Source: an uncultured beta proteobacterium | Lineage (GTDB): Bacteria; Pseudomonadota; Gammaproteobacteria; Burkholderiales; Burkholderiaceae | DNA length: 36,141 nucleotides | Direction of reading: 5' to 3' | NCBI GenBank assembly: GCA_903875135.1 | Contig: CAIQUZ010000022.1 | Location: forward strand, 1-36,141 | Part shown: positions 1-8,566 of the stretch, one piece after another | Position numbering within the stretch: the stretch's first letter is position 1 | Layout of the letters: each line of letters opens with the position of its first letter | The notes under the pieces: generated by a model | What the model was told of the DNA's origin: nothing | The model's input: the letters and a program-made list of their open reading frames with translations, nothing else | The model's database searches: none | Program-made: the position numbers and the translations under genes

Positions 1-437
1 GTAAATAATTCATCACGAGTTGGGTCGTAAATAACGCCCTGCTGGACCACTCCATTGACAAACAAGGCAATGGAGACGGCAAATTGCGGAAAACCATGAA
101 TAAAATTGGTGGTGCCGTCAATAGGGTCAATGACCCACAAAAAGTGTTCTTCAGGGTCCTCTTCTTGTAAACGGACGACTTCATCCCAAGCCAATCCACC
201 TAAACTCTCACCATGGGCATTTAAATAGCCGCTCTCTTCTGCAAGAATGTGATGAGAAGGGTAAGACTCCCTTAATACCTCAATGACCGCGTATTCAACA
301 GCACGATCCACTTCGGTCACAAAATCATTTTGCTGCTTACGAGCCACTTGCAAGCGTTCTAAATTTAAAGAAGCACGGTTCATAATATTGCCAGCACTAC
401 GCGCTGCTTTAATCGCTACGTTCATCATCGGATGCAT
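1..437 (-). CDS. suhB: Inositol-1-monophosphatase family protein SuhB (5' part; runs off the left edge)
   Basis: The first 145 codons are present, read leftward from an ATG at 437; the 3' end lies outside the window. The translation begins [16 protein letters not shown], a typical betaproteobacterial SuhB start. It carries the metal-binding motif AEESG and, further on, the signature [10 protein letters not shown] of Mg2+-dependent inositol monophosphatases. In E. coli SuhB also acts in rRNA antitermination and ribosome assembly; that role is family knowledge, not visible here. The gene diverges from trmJ across 120 bases. ATGs a few codons downstream are alternative starts, but 437 has a GAG ribosome-binding remnant about 8 bases upstream. 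Confidence 0.93.
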   Translation of the reverse strand, partial: MHPMMNVAIKAARSAGNIMNRASLNLERLQVARKQQNDFVTEVDRAVEYAVIEVLRESYPSHHILAEESGYLNAHGESLGGLAWDEVVRLQEEDPEEHFLWVIDPIDGTTNFIHGFPQFAVSIALFVNGVVQQGVIYDPTRDELF

Positions 438-497
438 AAATAGTTCTCAAAAAGTAGAATACAACAACAAGGAAGAACACAAATTGATAAAGAGCAA

Positions 498-514
498 GTT
501 AAGTGATACTTAAC
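498..514. promoter_or_regulatory. Perfect inverted repeat between suhB and trmJ
   Basis: GTTAAGT-GAT-ACTTAAC is a perfect dyad with 7-base arms and a 3-base centre. It lies in the 120-base divergent region between suhB and trmJ. A TTGATA (484-489) stands just upstream on the + strand, so the dyad would overlap the -10 region of a trmJ promoter. It could be an operator; the binding protein is unknown. Confidence 0.4.
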
Positions 515-557
515 GTAAGTTGATTATTTTAACCAAATTACCTTCAGAAAGCGAATC

Positions 558-1283
558 ATGCAAAGCGTCTCCTGGATTTTGCATCAAACTAGCCATACTG
601 GAAATGTGGGTTCAGCCGCTAGAGCTATTAAAACAATGGGCTTTGATCAATTAATCTTAGTCGACCCCAAGAACCCAGAAGCGATTCAAACACCCGATGC
701 AATCGCATTGGCGAGTGGTGCCGATGACGTTCTCGCCAAAGCACAAGTAATGACAACGCTAGATAAGGCTACAAAGTCATCCCGACTCGTCTTTGGATTA
801 TCAGCTAGAGACCGTGAATTTGGTCCGCCGAGCATCTCTATCAAAGAAGCTTGTGCGATCGCCAAAGACCAAAGCTGCGCCTTTTTATTTGGTACTGAGC
901 GGACTGGTCTGCGTAATGAGGATTACCACTACTGCACTCACCGAGTTTGGATTGATGCTAACCCAATCTACTCATCGCTCAACTTAGCACAAGCCGTGAT
1001 GGTATGTGCCTATGAAATGCGTCAATCTTTACAAGAGAGTGCGCAACTCAAGCTCCCACAAGTTGCGCCACGAGCGAATATCGAAGCGATTAACGCCCTC
1101 ATGGAACACTTACGAGAAGGACTCATCGCCATTGAATTTCTCGACCCGTCCCATCCCAAAAAACTCATGGAACGATTACGTTCTTTATTTGATCGCGCTG
1201 GTCTATACCCAGAAGAAGTTGACCTCCTCAGAGGGGTTGCTAAGCAAATGATCCTCAAAAATGACAAAGGATTTAAACTATAG
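558..1283 (+). CDS. trmJ: tRNA (cytidine/uridine-2'-O-)-methyltransferase TrmJ
   Basis: This 241-residue SPOUT-class methyltransferase of the TrmH group 1 family 2'-O-methylates nucleotide 32 in the anticodon loop of tRNAs, using S-adenosylmethionine. All three family motifs are visible: the N-terminal [18 protein letters not shown], the middle [13 protein letters not shown] and the knot motif [13 protein letters not shown]. The C-terminal 80 residues form the helical extension typical of TrmJ. Length matches E. coli TrmJ (about 246 residues). It is followed after two bases by cysE and then mutS, so the three genes probably share one transcript. Confidence 0.93.
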   Translation: MQSVSWILHQTSHTGNVGSAARAIKTMGFDQLILVDPKNPEAIQTPDAIALASGADDVLAKAQVMTTLDKATKSSRLVFGLSARDREFGPPSISIKEACAIAKDQSCAFLFGTERTGLRNEDYHYCTHRVWIDANPIYSSLNLAQAVMVCAYEMRQSLQESAQLKLPQVAPRANIEAINALMEHLREGLIAIEFLDPSHPKKLMERLRSLFDRAGLYPEEVDLLRGVAKQMILKNDKGFKL

Positions 1284-1285
1284 TC

Positions 1286-2035
1286 ATGGCATTCAATATT
1301 TTCGAAACCGTCGATTCTATTATGGCTCGCGATCCTGCAGCCAGAAATCGCTTTGAGGTGATGACCTGCTATCCAGGTCTGCACGCCGTTTGGGTTCACC
1401 GTATCTCGCACGCTCTATGGAACTCGGGCTTTAAATGGCCCGCAAGATTCCTGTCTCACTTGTCCAGAGTGATTAATGGTATTGAGATTCATCCAGGCGT
1501 AAAAATCGGTAAACGTGTTTTTATCGACCATGGTTTGGGGACCGTTATTGGAGAAACCAGTGAAATCGGTGATGACTGCACGATTTATCAAGGGGTCACG
1601 CTGGGTGGCACCTCTTTATTTAAAGGTGCTAAACGCCACCCAACCCTAGGGCGCGGGGTCGTGGTGAGCGCTGGGGCAAAAATTTTAGGTGGCTTTACCA
1701 TTGGCGACTACGCTCGCGTGGGATCAAACGCCGTGGTCTTGAAAGAAGTACCTGCTAATGCCACCGCAGTGGGCATCCCCGCCAGAATTATTCGCGCTGA
1801 ATTACCGAGCACTGCCTCACCAACCTCATCTTCTGAGTTCTCTGCCTATGGTATTACCCCTGAAGCCGATGACCCCGTCTCACTGGCACTCAAAAGCTTA
1901 ATCGATATCACGCTCGAACTAGAAGCAAAAGTAAAAACCTTAGAGCTACAAGTGTCTTCCAATCGTGAAGATTGCGCTGAAACAGTGTCACACGCGAAAG
2001 ATATTGATCAGTTAAAAAACTGGCTCAAAGATTAA
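1286..2035 (+). CDS. cysE: Serine O-acetyltransferase (short form)
   Basis: CysE transfers acetyl from acetyl-CoA to L-serine, the first step of cysteine synthesis. The protein has 249 residues. A short helical N-terminus (about 60 residues, versus about 140 in E. coli) is followed by left-handed beta-helix hexapeptide repeats from about residue 65 to 170. The active-site segment [10 protein letters not shown] (Asp81, His82) and GVTLGGT are present, as is the VGIPARI end of the helix. The C-terminal 70 residues are Ser-rich and then coiled-coil-like. This short form is common in betaproteobacteria and actinobacteria. It sits between trmJ (2-base gap) and mutS (4-base gap). Confidence 0.94.
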   Translation: MAFNIFETVDSIMARDPAARNRFEVMTCYPGLHAVWVHRISHALWNSGFKWPARFLSHLSRVINGIEIHPGVKIGKRVFIDHGLGTVIGETSEIGDDCTIYQGVTLGGTSLFKGAKRHPTLGRGVVVSAGAKILGGFTIGDYARVGSNAVVLKEVPANATAVGIPARIIRAELPSTASPTSSSEFSAYGITPEADDPVSLALKSLIDITLELEAKVKTLELQVSSNREDCAETVSHAKDIDQLKNWLKD

Positions 2036-2039
2036 TCAT

Positions 2040-4679
2040 ATGCAGGATCAACTGGCAGGTCACTCACCGGCAATGCAGCAGTTTTTACGCATCAAAGCAG
2101 AAAACCCACATGCTTTACTCTTTTTCCGGATGGGTGATTTTTATGAACTCTTCTTTGACGATGCGCTCATCGCTTCGAAAATTTTAGATATCACCCTAAC
2201 CCAACGAGGTCAATCGAATGGTGCCCCCATCAAAATGGCGGGAGTACCCTATCACTCGGCAGAACAATACCTCGCCAAACTCATTCAAGCCGGTCAAAGC
2301 GTGGCTATATGCGAACAAGTTGGTGACCCCGCAACCAGTAAAGGTCCTGTTGAGCGCAAAGTGATGCGCATCTTGACACCTGGGACAGTCACCGATAAAG
2401 CACTTTTGTCAGAACGAAAAAATGCTAGCCTATTAGCCTTATTTTCACATCAACAAGAGATCGGTATTGCTTGGCTGGTGATGGCTAGTGGTGAATTACG
2501 CATTGCGCAGTTTGCCCGATCTGAGTTATCGCAACATCTTGCCCGTATCGCCCCTTCTGAATGGCTCTGTATGCCAGAACAATGGCAAGCTCTAGCTCCT
2601 TTTTTAGAAGACTTACCTTATTTATCGGCGCCCAATACTGAACAAGTGCCGGGCTGGGTGTGGCAAACCAAAGATGGAGCACAGCGCCTTGCGCAAACAC
2701 TCGAACTCCAGGATTTATCCGTCTTAGGGATTGATGATAGCCACCCAATGCCACTCGCACTGCATGCCGTTGGGGTACTCTTATCTTTTGCCGCGCATAC
2801 CCAAGGCCTCGGTTGGACCGGCAAGATTCCGCACCTTCAGTCGTGTCAAGTTGAGAGTAATGATTTATATATCGGTATGGACGAAGCAACGCGCCGCAAT
2901 CTAGAACTGACACAAACTCTGCGCGGTGAAACAGAGCCAACACTATTCTCATTATTAGATGATTGCGCCAACCCGATGGGTAGTCGCTTATTGCGACATT
3001 GGATTCACCATCCACTTCGCTCCCAAGATATCGTTCGCCTGCGCCATGCCGCTGTGAATGAATTTTCTCAACACCCTTTTGAATTTCAAGCATTACGTGC
3101 AGAGTGGTCAAACATCTCCGATATCGAGCGGATCGCCTCGCGAATCGCTTTAAAAAGTGTCCGGCCCAAAGACTTATCGAGCTTAAGAGATACGCTAGAT
3201 AGTCTACCGCAAATGCAATTGGCGCTTGGCACAATCAATCAAGCATCGTCATTGTTACAAGATCTTTGTCAAGATTTAAGCATCGAACACGACTTAATCG
3301 ATTTATTGCACCGTGCAGTGATGACCGATCCTGCTAGTGTGATTCGTGAAGGGGGCGTCATCGCCAATGGTTACAACGCTGACCTCGATGAACTTAGAGC
3401 ACTCAGCGCTGATACCGGCCAATTTCTGCTTGATCTTGAGGCTCGCGAAAGAGTAAGGACGGGTATTCATACTTTGCGCGTTGAATTTAATAAAATCCAT
3501 GGATTTTTTATCGAGGTGACGCACGGTCAAACCGATAAAGTGCCACTGGATTATCAACGTCGACAAACCCTGAAAAATGCAGAACGGTACATTACCCCAG
3601 AATTAAAGACCTTCGAAGATAAAGCGCTCTCTGCCAAAGAAAAAAGTTTCGCCTTGGAAAAACAACTGTTCGAAGAACTCGTCCAGATATTGCAAGTTAC
3701 GATTCCGAAAATCCAACGTATCGCTCGTGCTCTCGCACAGCTGGATGTCTTAGGCAGTTTTGCCAGTTGCGCTAAAACCTATCAATGGTCGGCACCGACA
3801 CTGGTCAATCAAACGATGTTGCAGATCCAAAACGGTCGCCATCCTGTCGTGGAAGCCCAACTAGCCAAAAAAGCCCTAACTTTCTCTGGAAATGATGGTG
3901 AACTTCATCATGGGCGACGAATGCTGATGATCACCGGTCCCAATATGGGCGGTAAATCAACGTATATGCGTCAAATGGCTTTGATTACTATCATGGCCTA
4001 TATGGGCTCTTTTGTGCCCGCCAAGGCGGCGCAATTAGGTCCTATCGATCAAATCTTTACCCGCATCGGTGCGGCGGATGATTTAGCCAGTGGCAAATCC
4101 ACTTTTATGGTGGAAATGACAGAAGCTGCCGGGATATTACATCGCGCCACACCGAATAGCCTTGTTCTGATGGATGAAATCGGTCGCGGAACGTCCACCT
4201 TCGATGGTCTTTCACTCGCATGGGCTATTGCTAAATATCTGCTTGAAGTAAATCAAAGCCTAACTTTATTTGCAACGCACTATTTAGAACTCGCACATCT
4301 ACCAAGCTCTTATCCGCAATGCATTAATGTTCACCTATCCGCTATCGAGCAAGGAAAAGAACTGATCTTCTTGCATCAAGTTAAACCAGGTCATGCCAGT
4401 CAAAGCTACGGATTACAAGTGGCGCAATTAGCCGGAGTACCAAAACCAATTATTGTGCAAGCCCGTAAAAAATTAACCCAATTAGAGTCGCAAAATCAAG
4501 AACAAGGTGTGCAAAATGATTTATTTGCGATTGGTTCTGAAAACTCTTTTGAGATGGATTTTGAACAAGTCATCGAACCCAATATGATTGAACAAGCGGT
4601 TCGAGAATTAGATCCAGATTCACTCAGCCCCAAAGAGGCTTTAGATGCGCTCTACCAACTGAAAAAATTACTGAGTTAA
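2040..4679 (+). CDS. mutS: DNA mismatch repair protein MutS
   Basis: MutS recognises mispaired and small-loop DNA and, with MutL, starts mismatch repair. The 879-residue length is normal. The mismatch-reading motif is intact (GDFYELF, Phe34-x-Glu36). The connector, lever and clamp regions follow. The ATPase has Walker [10 protein letters not shown] at about residue 634 and Walker B with signature [10 protein letters not shown] near residue 711. The C-terminus keeps the [18 protein letters not shown] tetramerisation-type tail. It is the last gene of the trmJ-cysE-mutS run, and its stop overlaps the stop of the convergent slyD-like gene. Confidence 0.97.
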   Translation: MQDQLAGHSPAMQQFLRIKAENPHALLFFRMGDFYELFFDDALIASKILDITLTQRGQSNGAPIKMAGVPYHSAEQYLAKLIQAGQSVAICEQVGDPATSKGPVERKVMRILTPGTVTDKALLSERKNASLLALFSHQQEIGIAWLVMASGELRIAQFARSELSQHLARIAPSEWLCMPEQWQALAPFLEDLPYLSAPNTEQVPGWVWQTKDGAQRLAQTLELQDLSVLGIDDSHPMPLALHAVGVLLSFAAHTQGLGWTGKIPHLQSCQVESNDLYIGMDEATRRNLELTQTLRGETEPTLFSLLDDCANPMGSRLLRHWIHHPLRSQDIVRLRHAAVNEFSQHPFEFQALRAEWSNISDIERIASRIALKSVRPKDLSSLRDTLDSLPQMQLALGTINQASSLLQDLCQDLSIEHDLIDLLHRAVMTDPASVIREGGVIANGYNADLDELRALSADTGQFLLDLEARERVRTGIHTLRVEFNKIHGFFIEVTHGQTDKVPLDYQRRQTLKNAERYITPELKTFEDKALSAKEKSFALEKQLFEELVQILQVTIPKIQRIARALAQLDVLGSFASCAKTYQWSAPTLVNQTMLQIQNGRHPVVEAQLAKKALTFSGNDGELHHGRRMLMITGPNMGGKSTYMRQMALITIMAYMGSFVPAKAAQLGPIDQIFTRIGAADDLASGKSTFMVEMTEAAGILHRATPNSLVLMDEIGRGTSTFDGLSLAWAIAKYLLEVNQSLTLFATHYLELAHLPSSYPQCINVHLSAIEQGKELIFLHQVKPGHASQSYGLQVAQLAGVPKPIIVQARKKLTQLESQNQEQGVQNDLFAIGSENSFEMDFEQVIEPNMIEQAVRELDPDSLSPKEALDALYQLKKLLS

Positions 4680-5281
4680 TGTAGCGTCGGGTAATTAAGC
4701 GGTGGTAGATTCATTAAATCGTCGAGATTTTCATAATCAGTATCGTCATCGTTCTCACCGACCATCAAACCCATCGCATCATCCGCTCGGCCATTCTCAA
4801 CCTCTTCCGGTGTCGCGGGACGTATATCGGATACCTGAATCCAAAAACGTAGCGCCATACCCGCTAAAGGATGATTGGCGTCAAGAATGACGCGATCTTC
4901 CGCTAAATCCGTAATGGTATAGATGAGGGTCTCCTCATCTTCGTCATCTGCAGCGATAAACTCTGCGCCATCTTCCTCTTCATCCACCGATGGAACGCCT
5001 TCAAATTGCATCCCAATCTCAAGCGGTTCCGGAAAACGTTCGCGTTGTTCAATTCTTAACAAATCTGCATCATAATCACCAAATGCATCGTGTGGTTCAA
5101 GTTGTAGCTTTGTTTCAAAGCCAACTTCTTGTCCATCGAGCAATTCTTCAATTTTCGGAAAAGTGCCAGCATATCCCCCGTGTAAATACACCATGGGATC
5201 CGCTGACTCTTCAATTAAATTGTCTTGAGCGTCAGATAAACGGTATATTAGCGAAACAACAGTATTTTTTTCAATCTTCAT
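4676..5281 (-). CDS. FKBP-type peptidyl-prolyl isomerase, SlyD-like
   Basis: The 201-residue protein starts [17 protein letters not shown], the usual start of SlyD homologues. It shows the FKBP core ([19 protein letters not shown], then PHDAFGDYD), the insert-in-flap chaperone domain and the closing [17 protein letters not shown]. It should catalyse cis-trans proline isomerisation and chaperone folding in the cytoplasm. Unlike E. coli SlyD it has no His/Cys-rich metal-binding tail. Instead the flap insert and the C-terminus are rich in Asp and Glu. A GTG 15 codons upstream would extend it, but homology favours the ATG at 5281. The stop overlaps the mutS stop. Confidence 0.88.
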   Translation of the reverse strand: MKIEKNTVVSLIYRLSDAQDNLIEESADPMVYLHGGYAGTFPKIEELLDGQEVGFETKLQLEPHDAFGDYDADLLRIEQRERFPEPLEIGMQFEGVPSVDEEEDGAEFIAADDEDEETLIYTITDLAEDRVILDANHPLAGMALRFWIQVSDIRPATPEEVENGRADDAMGLMVGENDDDTDYENLDDLMNLPPLNYPTLH

Positions 5282-5295
5282 TAAAGATATTCTAC

Positions 5296-6537
5296 TTGAA
5301 ACCACAATACACTCCCCCAACTCCACCCTTTCCCCTCCCTCTCAAGGCACCTTGGGCCCTTTTAGGCCAAATGAGCCCAACTGAATTTATGCGGGATTAC
5401 TGGCAAAAAAAACCTTTATTAGTCAGAGGAGCAATTCCTGCATTTGGCATGGACCCTGAACTAGAAAGCCCAATTTCTAATAAAGAGCTTTATGAATTAG
5501 CGAGTTATGACTTGGTAGAATCTCGCCTTGTTAAAAGTCACCCCTGGCGACTCGAGCACGGCCCTCACGCCATTCGCTCCATCCCTAAAGTCACGCAAAA
5601 AGATTGGACCATGCTCATCCAAGGAATGGAAGGTTGGCACCCGGCCGCTGCAAAAGTTCTCTCGTGGTTTCGATTTATTCCAGACTACCGACTCGATGAT
5701 TTAATGATTAGTATCGCAGGCCCTGGCGGCGGTGTAGGACCTCACCTCGACTCCTACGATGTCTTTTTAATCCAAATGCAAGGTCGACGTACTTGGAGAA
5801 TTCAGTCCCAACCAAAAAAAGGATTTATTGAAGATCTGCCCTTGAAGATTCTCTCCGAGTTCAACCCTTCCGATGAGTGGACCCTCAATCCTGGTGACTT
5901 ACTTTATCTTCCACCTCAAATTGCTCACGAGGGAGTTGCACTAGATCCCGGCACACAAACTTGGTCAGTGGGCTTTAGGGCTTTAAGTTGGCGTGAGCTT
6001 TTGCAAGAAACACTGTGGCGACTTGCCGATCAACTCGATGACGACATCAGCTTGGGACAAATTCTCACAGACCCTCATCAACAAGCCAGCGATCGGCCCT
6101 CAAAAATCCCAGGCCACTTAATCCAATCCCTTAAAAACCGATTTAATGAACTACCATGGCATGGTAAAAACCTAGAGGACCTTCTAGAATTTTCTCTTGG
6201 AGAAATCCTCTCCGAACCGAAGCCTCAAGTCGTTTTCTCACCAGACATTGACCTTTTATCTGAAAATGAATTCAGAACCGCCTGTTTATTGCAGGGTCTT
6301 TCAGTTCATCCACAGAGCCGTTTGAGCATTAGTTCAGACTATCTATTTTGTAATGGCACTTTACTGACATTTTTAGATAAAAAATCTGAAGCCTATGAAT
6401 ATTGGCTACTTTTTGCTCATCAACGAGGTTTTTTACCCATTCAATGCCGTCGATTCTTAGCCTATCCATCGATGTTTGAACACGTTTATGAAGGTTATTG
6501 CAATGGTTGGTTTGAACTAGGAGAGTATGGTTTATAA
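5296..6537 (+). CDS. Cupin/JmjC-type ribosomal oxygenase (RoxA/YcfD family)
   Basis: The protein belongs to the 2-oxoglutarate/Fe(II) oxygenases that hydroxylate an arginine of ribosomal protein uL16 (E. coli YcfD/RoxA). Counting from the TTG at 5296 (413 residues), the iron facial triad is His150-x-Asp152 in GGGVGPHLDSYD and His211 in AHEGVAL. FRFIPDYRLDDLMIS and the fingerprint VGFRALSWRE are also present, followed by a C-terminal dimerisation/winged-helix part. The segment APWALLGQMSPTEFM resembles the N-terminus of homologues as I recall them and lies upstream of the first suitable ATG (5371), so I prefer the TTG. An ATG start at 5371 would give 388 residues. Further upstream the frame only shadows slyD. 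Confidence 0.85.
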   Translation: MKPQYTPPTPPFPLPLKAPWALLGQMSPTEFMRDYWQKKPLLVRGAIPAFGMDPELESPISNKELYELASYDLVESRLVKSHPWRLEHGPHAIRSIPKVTQKDWTMLIQGMEGWHPAAAKVLSWFRFIPDYRLDDLMISIAGPGGGVGPHLDSYDVFLIQMQGRRTWRIQSQPKKGFIEDLPLKILSEFNPSDEWTLNPGDLLYLPPQIAHEGVALDPGTQTWSVGFRALSWRELLQETLWRLADQLDDDISLGQILTDPHQQASDRPSKIPGHLIQSLKNRFNELPWHGKNLEDLLEFSLGEILSEPKPQVVFSPDIDLLSENEFRTACLLQGLSVHPQSRLSISSDYLFCNGTLLTFLDKKSEAYEYWLLFAHQRGFLPIQCRRFLAYPSMFEHVYEGYCNGWFELGEYGL

Positions 6538-6566
6538 AAACTCATCCTACGTACATAAGTTTTAGC

Positions 6567-6572
6567 TATAAT
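6567..6572 (+). promoter_or_regulatory. Consensus -10 hexamer before the small lipoprotein gene
   Basis: TATAAT matches the sigma-70 -10 consensus exactly and lies 85 bases before the lipoprotein start. I see no good -35 at 16-18 bases, so the promoter may be weak or activator-dependent. Confidence 0.4.
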
Positions 6573-6602
6573 TATTTTGGATTTAAAAAAATAGTCCAAC
6601 AC

Positions 6603-6619
6603 CAATTAACCGGTAATTG
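6603..6619. promoter_or_regulatory. Inverted repeat in the lipoprotein leader
   Basis: CAATTA-ACCGG-TAATTG is a dyad with perfect 6-base arms around a 5-base centre. It lies between the TATAAT at 6567 and the lipoprotein start, a position that would suit a repressor site or a leader hairpin. Confidence 0.3.
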
Positions 6620-6657
6620 TTGTTATCTTGTTTTAACTAATTAAAAGGATATTACTC

Positions 6658-6894
6658 ATGAAGAAGTCACTATTATTAGCAGCGTTGTTAGCCTTAGCCG
6701 TTGTTGCATGTAGCAAAACTGAAACTCCTGCTCCTGCAGCTTCTACTCCTGCTCCAGAAGCAGCTAAAGAAGCAACTGCTGCTGTTGATTCAGCTAAGGA
6801 CGCTGTTAAAGAAGCTGGTGCTGCAGCTGTTGATGCGACTAAAGAAGCTGGTACTGCTGCCGTTGATGCGGCTAAAGATGCAATGAAGAAGTAA
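6658..6894 (+). CDS. Small Ala/Lys-rich lipoprotein with 11-residue repeats
   Basis: This 78-residue protein has a lipoprotein signal peptide, with lipobox VVAC and the lipid-bearing Cys at 18 followed by Ser-Lys. A Pro/Ala/Thr linker follows, then about 45 residues of amphipathic helix. Two consecutive 11-residue units start KEAGAAAVDAT and KEAGTAAVDAA; they recall LEA/apolipoprotein-like 11-mers. Related small entericidin-like or 'KAT-repeat' lipoproteins occur in many proteobacteria, but I do not recognise a specific family. The ribosome-binding site AAAAGGA is strong. The gene has its own promoter-like box and terminator, which suggests an independent and probably abundant transcript. Confidence 0.85.
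   Translation: MKKSLLLAALLALAVVACSKTETPAPAASTPAPEAAKEATAAVDSAKDAVKEAGAAAVDATKEAGTAAVDAAKDAMKK
6808..6873 (+). repeat. Two tandem 33-base coding repeats
   Basis: Units 6808-6840 and 6841-6873 are directly adjacent and identical at 29 of 33 positions by my count. Both begin AAAGAAGCTGGT. They encode the two 11-residue helical units of the lipoprotein; a degenerate partial unit precedes them and another follows. Confidence 0.85.
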
Positions 6895-6911
6895 GTTTCC
6901 GTCGCTATGAT

Positions 6912-6939
6912 AAGCCGCTCCATTTGAGCGGCTTTTTTA
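6912..6939 (+). terminator. Rho-independent terminator of the lipoprotein gene
   Basis: AAGCCGCTC-CATTT-GAGCGGCTT forms a perfect 9-bp stem with a 5-base loop, followed by TTTTATT. It begins 18 bases after the lipoprotein stop and separates that gene from the DUF3429 gene. Confidence 0.9.
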
Positions 6940-6960
6940 TTCCGCTCAAGATTCATCATC

Positions 6961-7422
6961 ATGAATATACCCCGTCCTTCACAGAGCACGCCGCTTCATG
7001 TCAGACTATTGGGATACGCTGGATTAATTCCATTTCTGAGTAGTTCATTGGCCCTTGCTGTCCTACAACACACGCAAATTGGCTGGTTGGAAATTGGGCT
7101 TTCCTATGGAGCTATTATCCTCAGTTTCTTAGGAGGTCTTCACTGGGCTTTTGCGATGACCCTGCCTGAACTCACCACCCAACAAAAAAATCAACGATTT
7201 ATCTGGAGTGTCATTCCCTCATTACTAGCATGGTCAAGCTTTGCGCTTTCTCCAATGAATGCTACCTTGGTGTTGGTGATTGGATTTTTAAGTCACTTAT
7301 CGCAAGACTTTTATATAAAAAAGCTGGCAAATATGCCAGCTTGGTATTTACCACTTCGCATGCAACTCACCGCAGTTGCATGCCTTTGTTTGATCATTAA
7401 TTACTTACTTGCTCATCAATAA
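6961..7422 (+). CDS. DUF3429 family integral membrane protein
   Basis: This 153-residue hydrophobic protein has about four or five membrane segments. The family pattern is visible: LLGYAGLIPF near the N-terminus, YGAIILSFLGGLHWAFAM in the middle, then a conserved Arg and WSVIPSLLAW. The function of DUF3429 is unknown. The gene follows the lipoprotein terminator by about 20 bases, with no clear ribosome-binding site. Its last 26 bases overlap the 3' end of bamC on the other strand. Its own coding sequence contains the presumed terminator of the bamC transcript (7311-7342). Confidence 0.85.
   Translation: MNIPRPSQSTPLHVRLLGYAGLIPFLSSSLALAVLQHTQIGWLEIGLSYGAIILSFLGGLHWAFAMTLPELTTQQKNQRFIWSVIPSLLAWSSFALSPMNATLVLVIGFLSHLSQDFYIKKLANMPAWYLPLRMQLTAVACLCLIINYLLAHQ
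7311..7342 (-). terminator. Terminator of the sucA-bamC run, inside the DUF3429 coding sequence
   Basis: Read on the minus strand, AAGCTGGCA-TATT-TGCCAGCTT is a perfect 9-bp stem with a 4-base loop, followed by TTTTATATAA. It lies 55 bases past the bamC stop. The same bases encode KKLANMPAW of the DUF3429 protein on the + strand. Confidence 0.85.
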
Positions 7423-8551
7423 CCTTTAGAATCTGCTGATCTGTGTCACCCTTGACCACCAGACCATTTTCATCCAACGCTGTCACCCTGGTAGACGTCC
7501 CATCACTCTTCACAATCACACGGTACTTTTTAGCTTTTTTGAGATCATCCTCTTTGGATGATGAGAACCATCCAGTGAACCATGAACTCGATTTCTTTGG
7601 ATCAACATCTTTAGAATTCACAAAACGAACGTAATAAATACCTTGTGAGCGATCACGATCCTCTACCGTAAAATTGGAGCGATCTAAGGCTAAACCAATT
7701 TCGCGCCATGATTTATCGAATCCTTGATTAACCGTCAAAACACTGAGATCTCCCTCCTCAGTTAAACGAGATTTTTTCGTACTTGTCGCCGGTACCGCTT
7801 TTGCTATGTCTGATTTAGCGCTGTCATAACCAACACCAAGATATGTCATCAGGCGCGCTAACATTTCTGCCTCTAACTCAGGATCAGAAGGTCGTGCGGT
7901 CCACAATGTCGTCTCTGCAATATTTGAAGCCGATTTTGAGTATAACTTCTCCTCAGCACCTTTATGACTTATATAAATCTCTGTCTCACCAGCGGCATTT
8001 TTTTCAAATCGTGTTCTAAACTTATCTCGCTCACCCGTAGAGTAAATACTATCTAATGCGCTTCCTAAGAATCGGCGGACAAAATCCTGTGGAATCTTGG
8101 CGCGGTTTTCTGCCCAATCCGTTTCCATAATCCCCGTTACAGGAGAATCGGTCACTAATAAAAATCCCGTATCTTCCCAAAAAGATCGAACTTTAGGATA
8201 GAGCTCAGAAGGATTTTTAGAAACCACTAACCAACGACGTTGTCCATCTCTCTCGACACGAATACCAGCCTGAGTTGGAGTCACCGTATTAGTTTTATCG
8301 TCCAGCTTCTTTTTGACTGTCGAAGAATTGTATTGAGACAGCGTAGCCGTTCCATCACTGACGGCATAACGCTTCTCAGAGCTCGTAGCAGTCAAGTCAG
8401 GAGGAATCGCTAAACTCGGTGTTTTTTTCTCACCTTGTGATTTGTAATCAATTGTCTCACCATTGAGCGTCGAAGTACAAGATGTCAAGAACAAGACACT
8501 CGATACAAGCCCAATGGAATACGCTTGAATAAGTTTTAATTCGTTACGCAT
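7397..8551 (-). CDS. bamC: Outer membrane assembly lipoprotein BamC
   Basis: BamC (NlpB/DapX) is an accessory lipoprotein of the BAM complex, which inserts beta-barrel proteins into the outer membrane. The 384-residue protein has a signal peptide with lipobox LTSC (Cys25). An unstructured stretch with AIPPDL follows, then two helix-grip domains, the first around GIRVERDGQRRWLVV and the second around FDKSWREIGLALDRS. It lies directly downstream of dapA, as in many proteobacteria. The ribosome-binding site AGGACTTT precedes the ATG. Its 3' end overlaps the DUF3429 gene. Confidence 0.92.
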   Translation of the reverse strand: MRNELKLIQAYSIGLVSSVLFLTSCTSTLNGETIDYKSQGEKKTPSLAIPPDLTATSSEKRYAVSDGTATLSQYNSSTVKKKLDDKTNTVTPTQAGIRVERDGQRRWLVVSKNPSELYPKVRSFWEDTGFLLVTDSPVTGIMETDWAENRAKIPQDFVRRFLGSALDSIYSTGERDKFRTRFEKNAAGETEIYISHKGAEEKLYSKSASNIAETTLWTARPSDPELEAEMLARLMTYLGVGYDSAKSDIAKAVPATSTKKSRLTEEGDLSVLTVNQGFDKSWREIGLALDRSNFTVEDRDRSQGIYYVRFVNSKDVDPKKSSSWFTGWFSSSKEDDLKKAKKYRVIVKSDGTSTRVTALDENGLVVKGDTDQQILKVIDEQVSN

Positions 8552-8566
8552 AAAGTCCTAACTTGA

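Noticed and set aside
1022..1411. Minus-strand open frame across the trmJ-cysE junction
   Set aside because: It overlaps two well-supported genes and shows no recognisable protein features.
2485..3234. A long open frame of 249 codons on the minus strand inside mutS
   Set aside because: It lies fully within the clear mutS reading frame. Its translation shows no family pattern, so it is a codon-bias shadow.
6633..6989. Antisense Ala/Ser-rich open frame over the small lipoprotein gene
   Set aside because: Its repeats mirror the lipoprotein coding repeats, and the sense gene has a ribosome-binding site, signal peptide and terminator.
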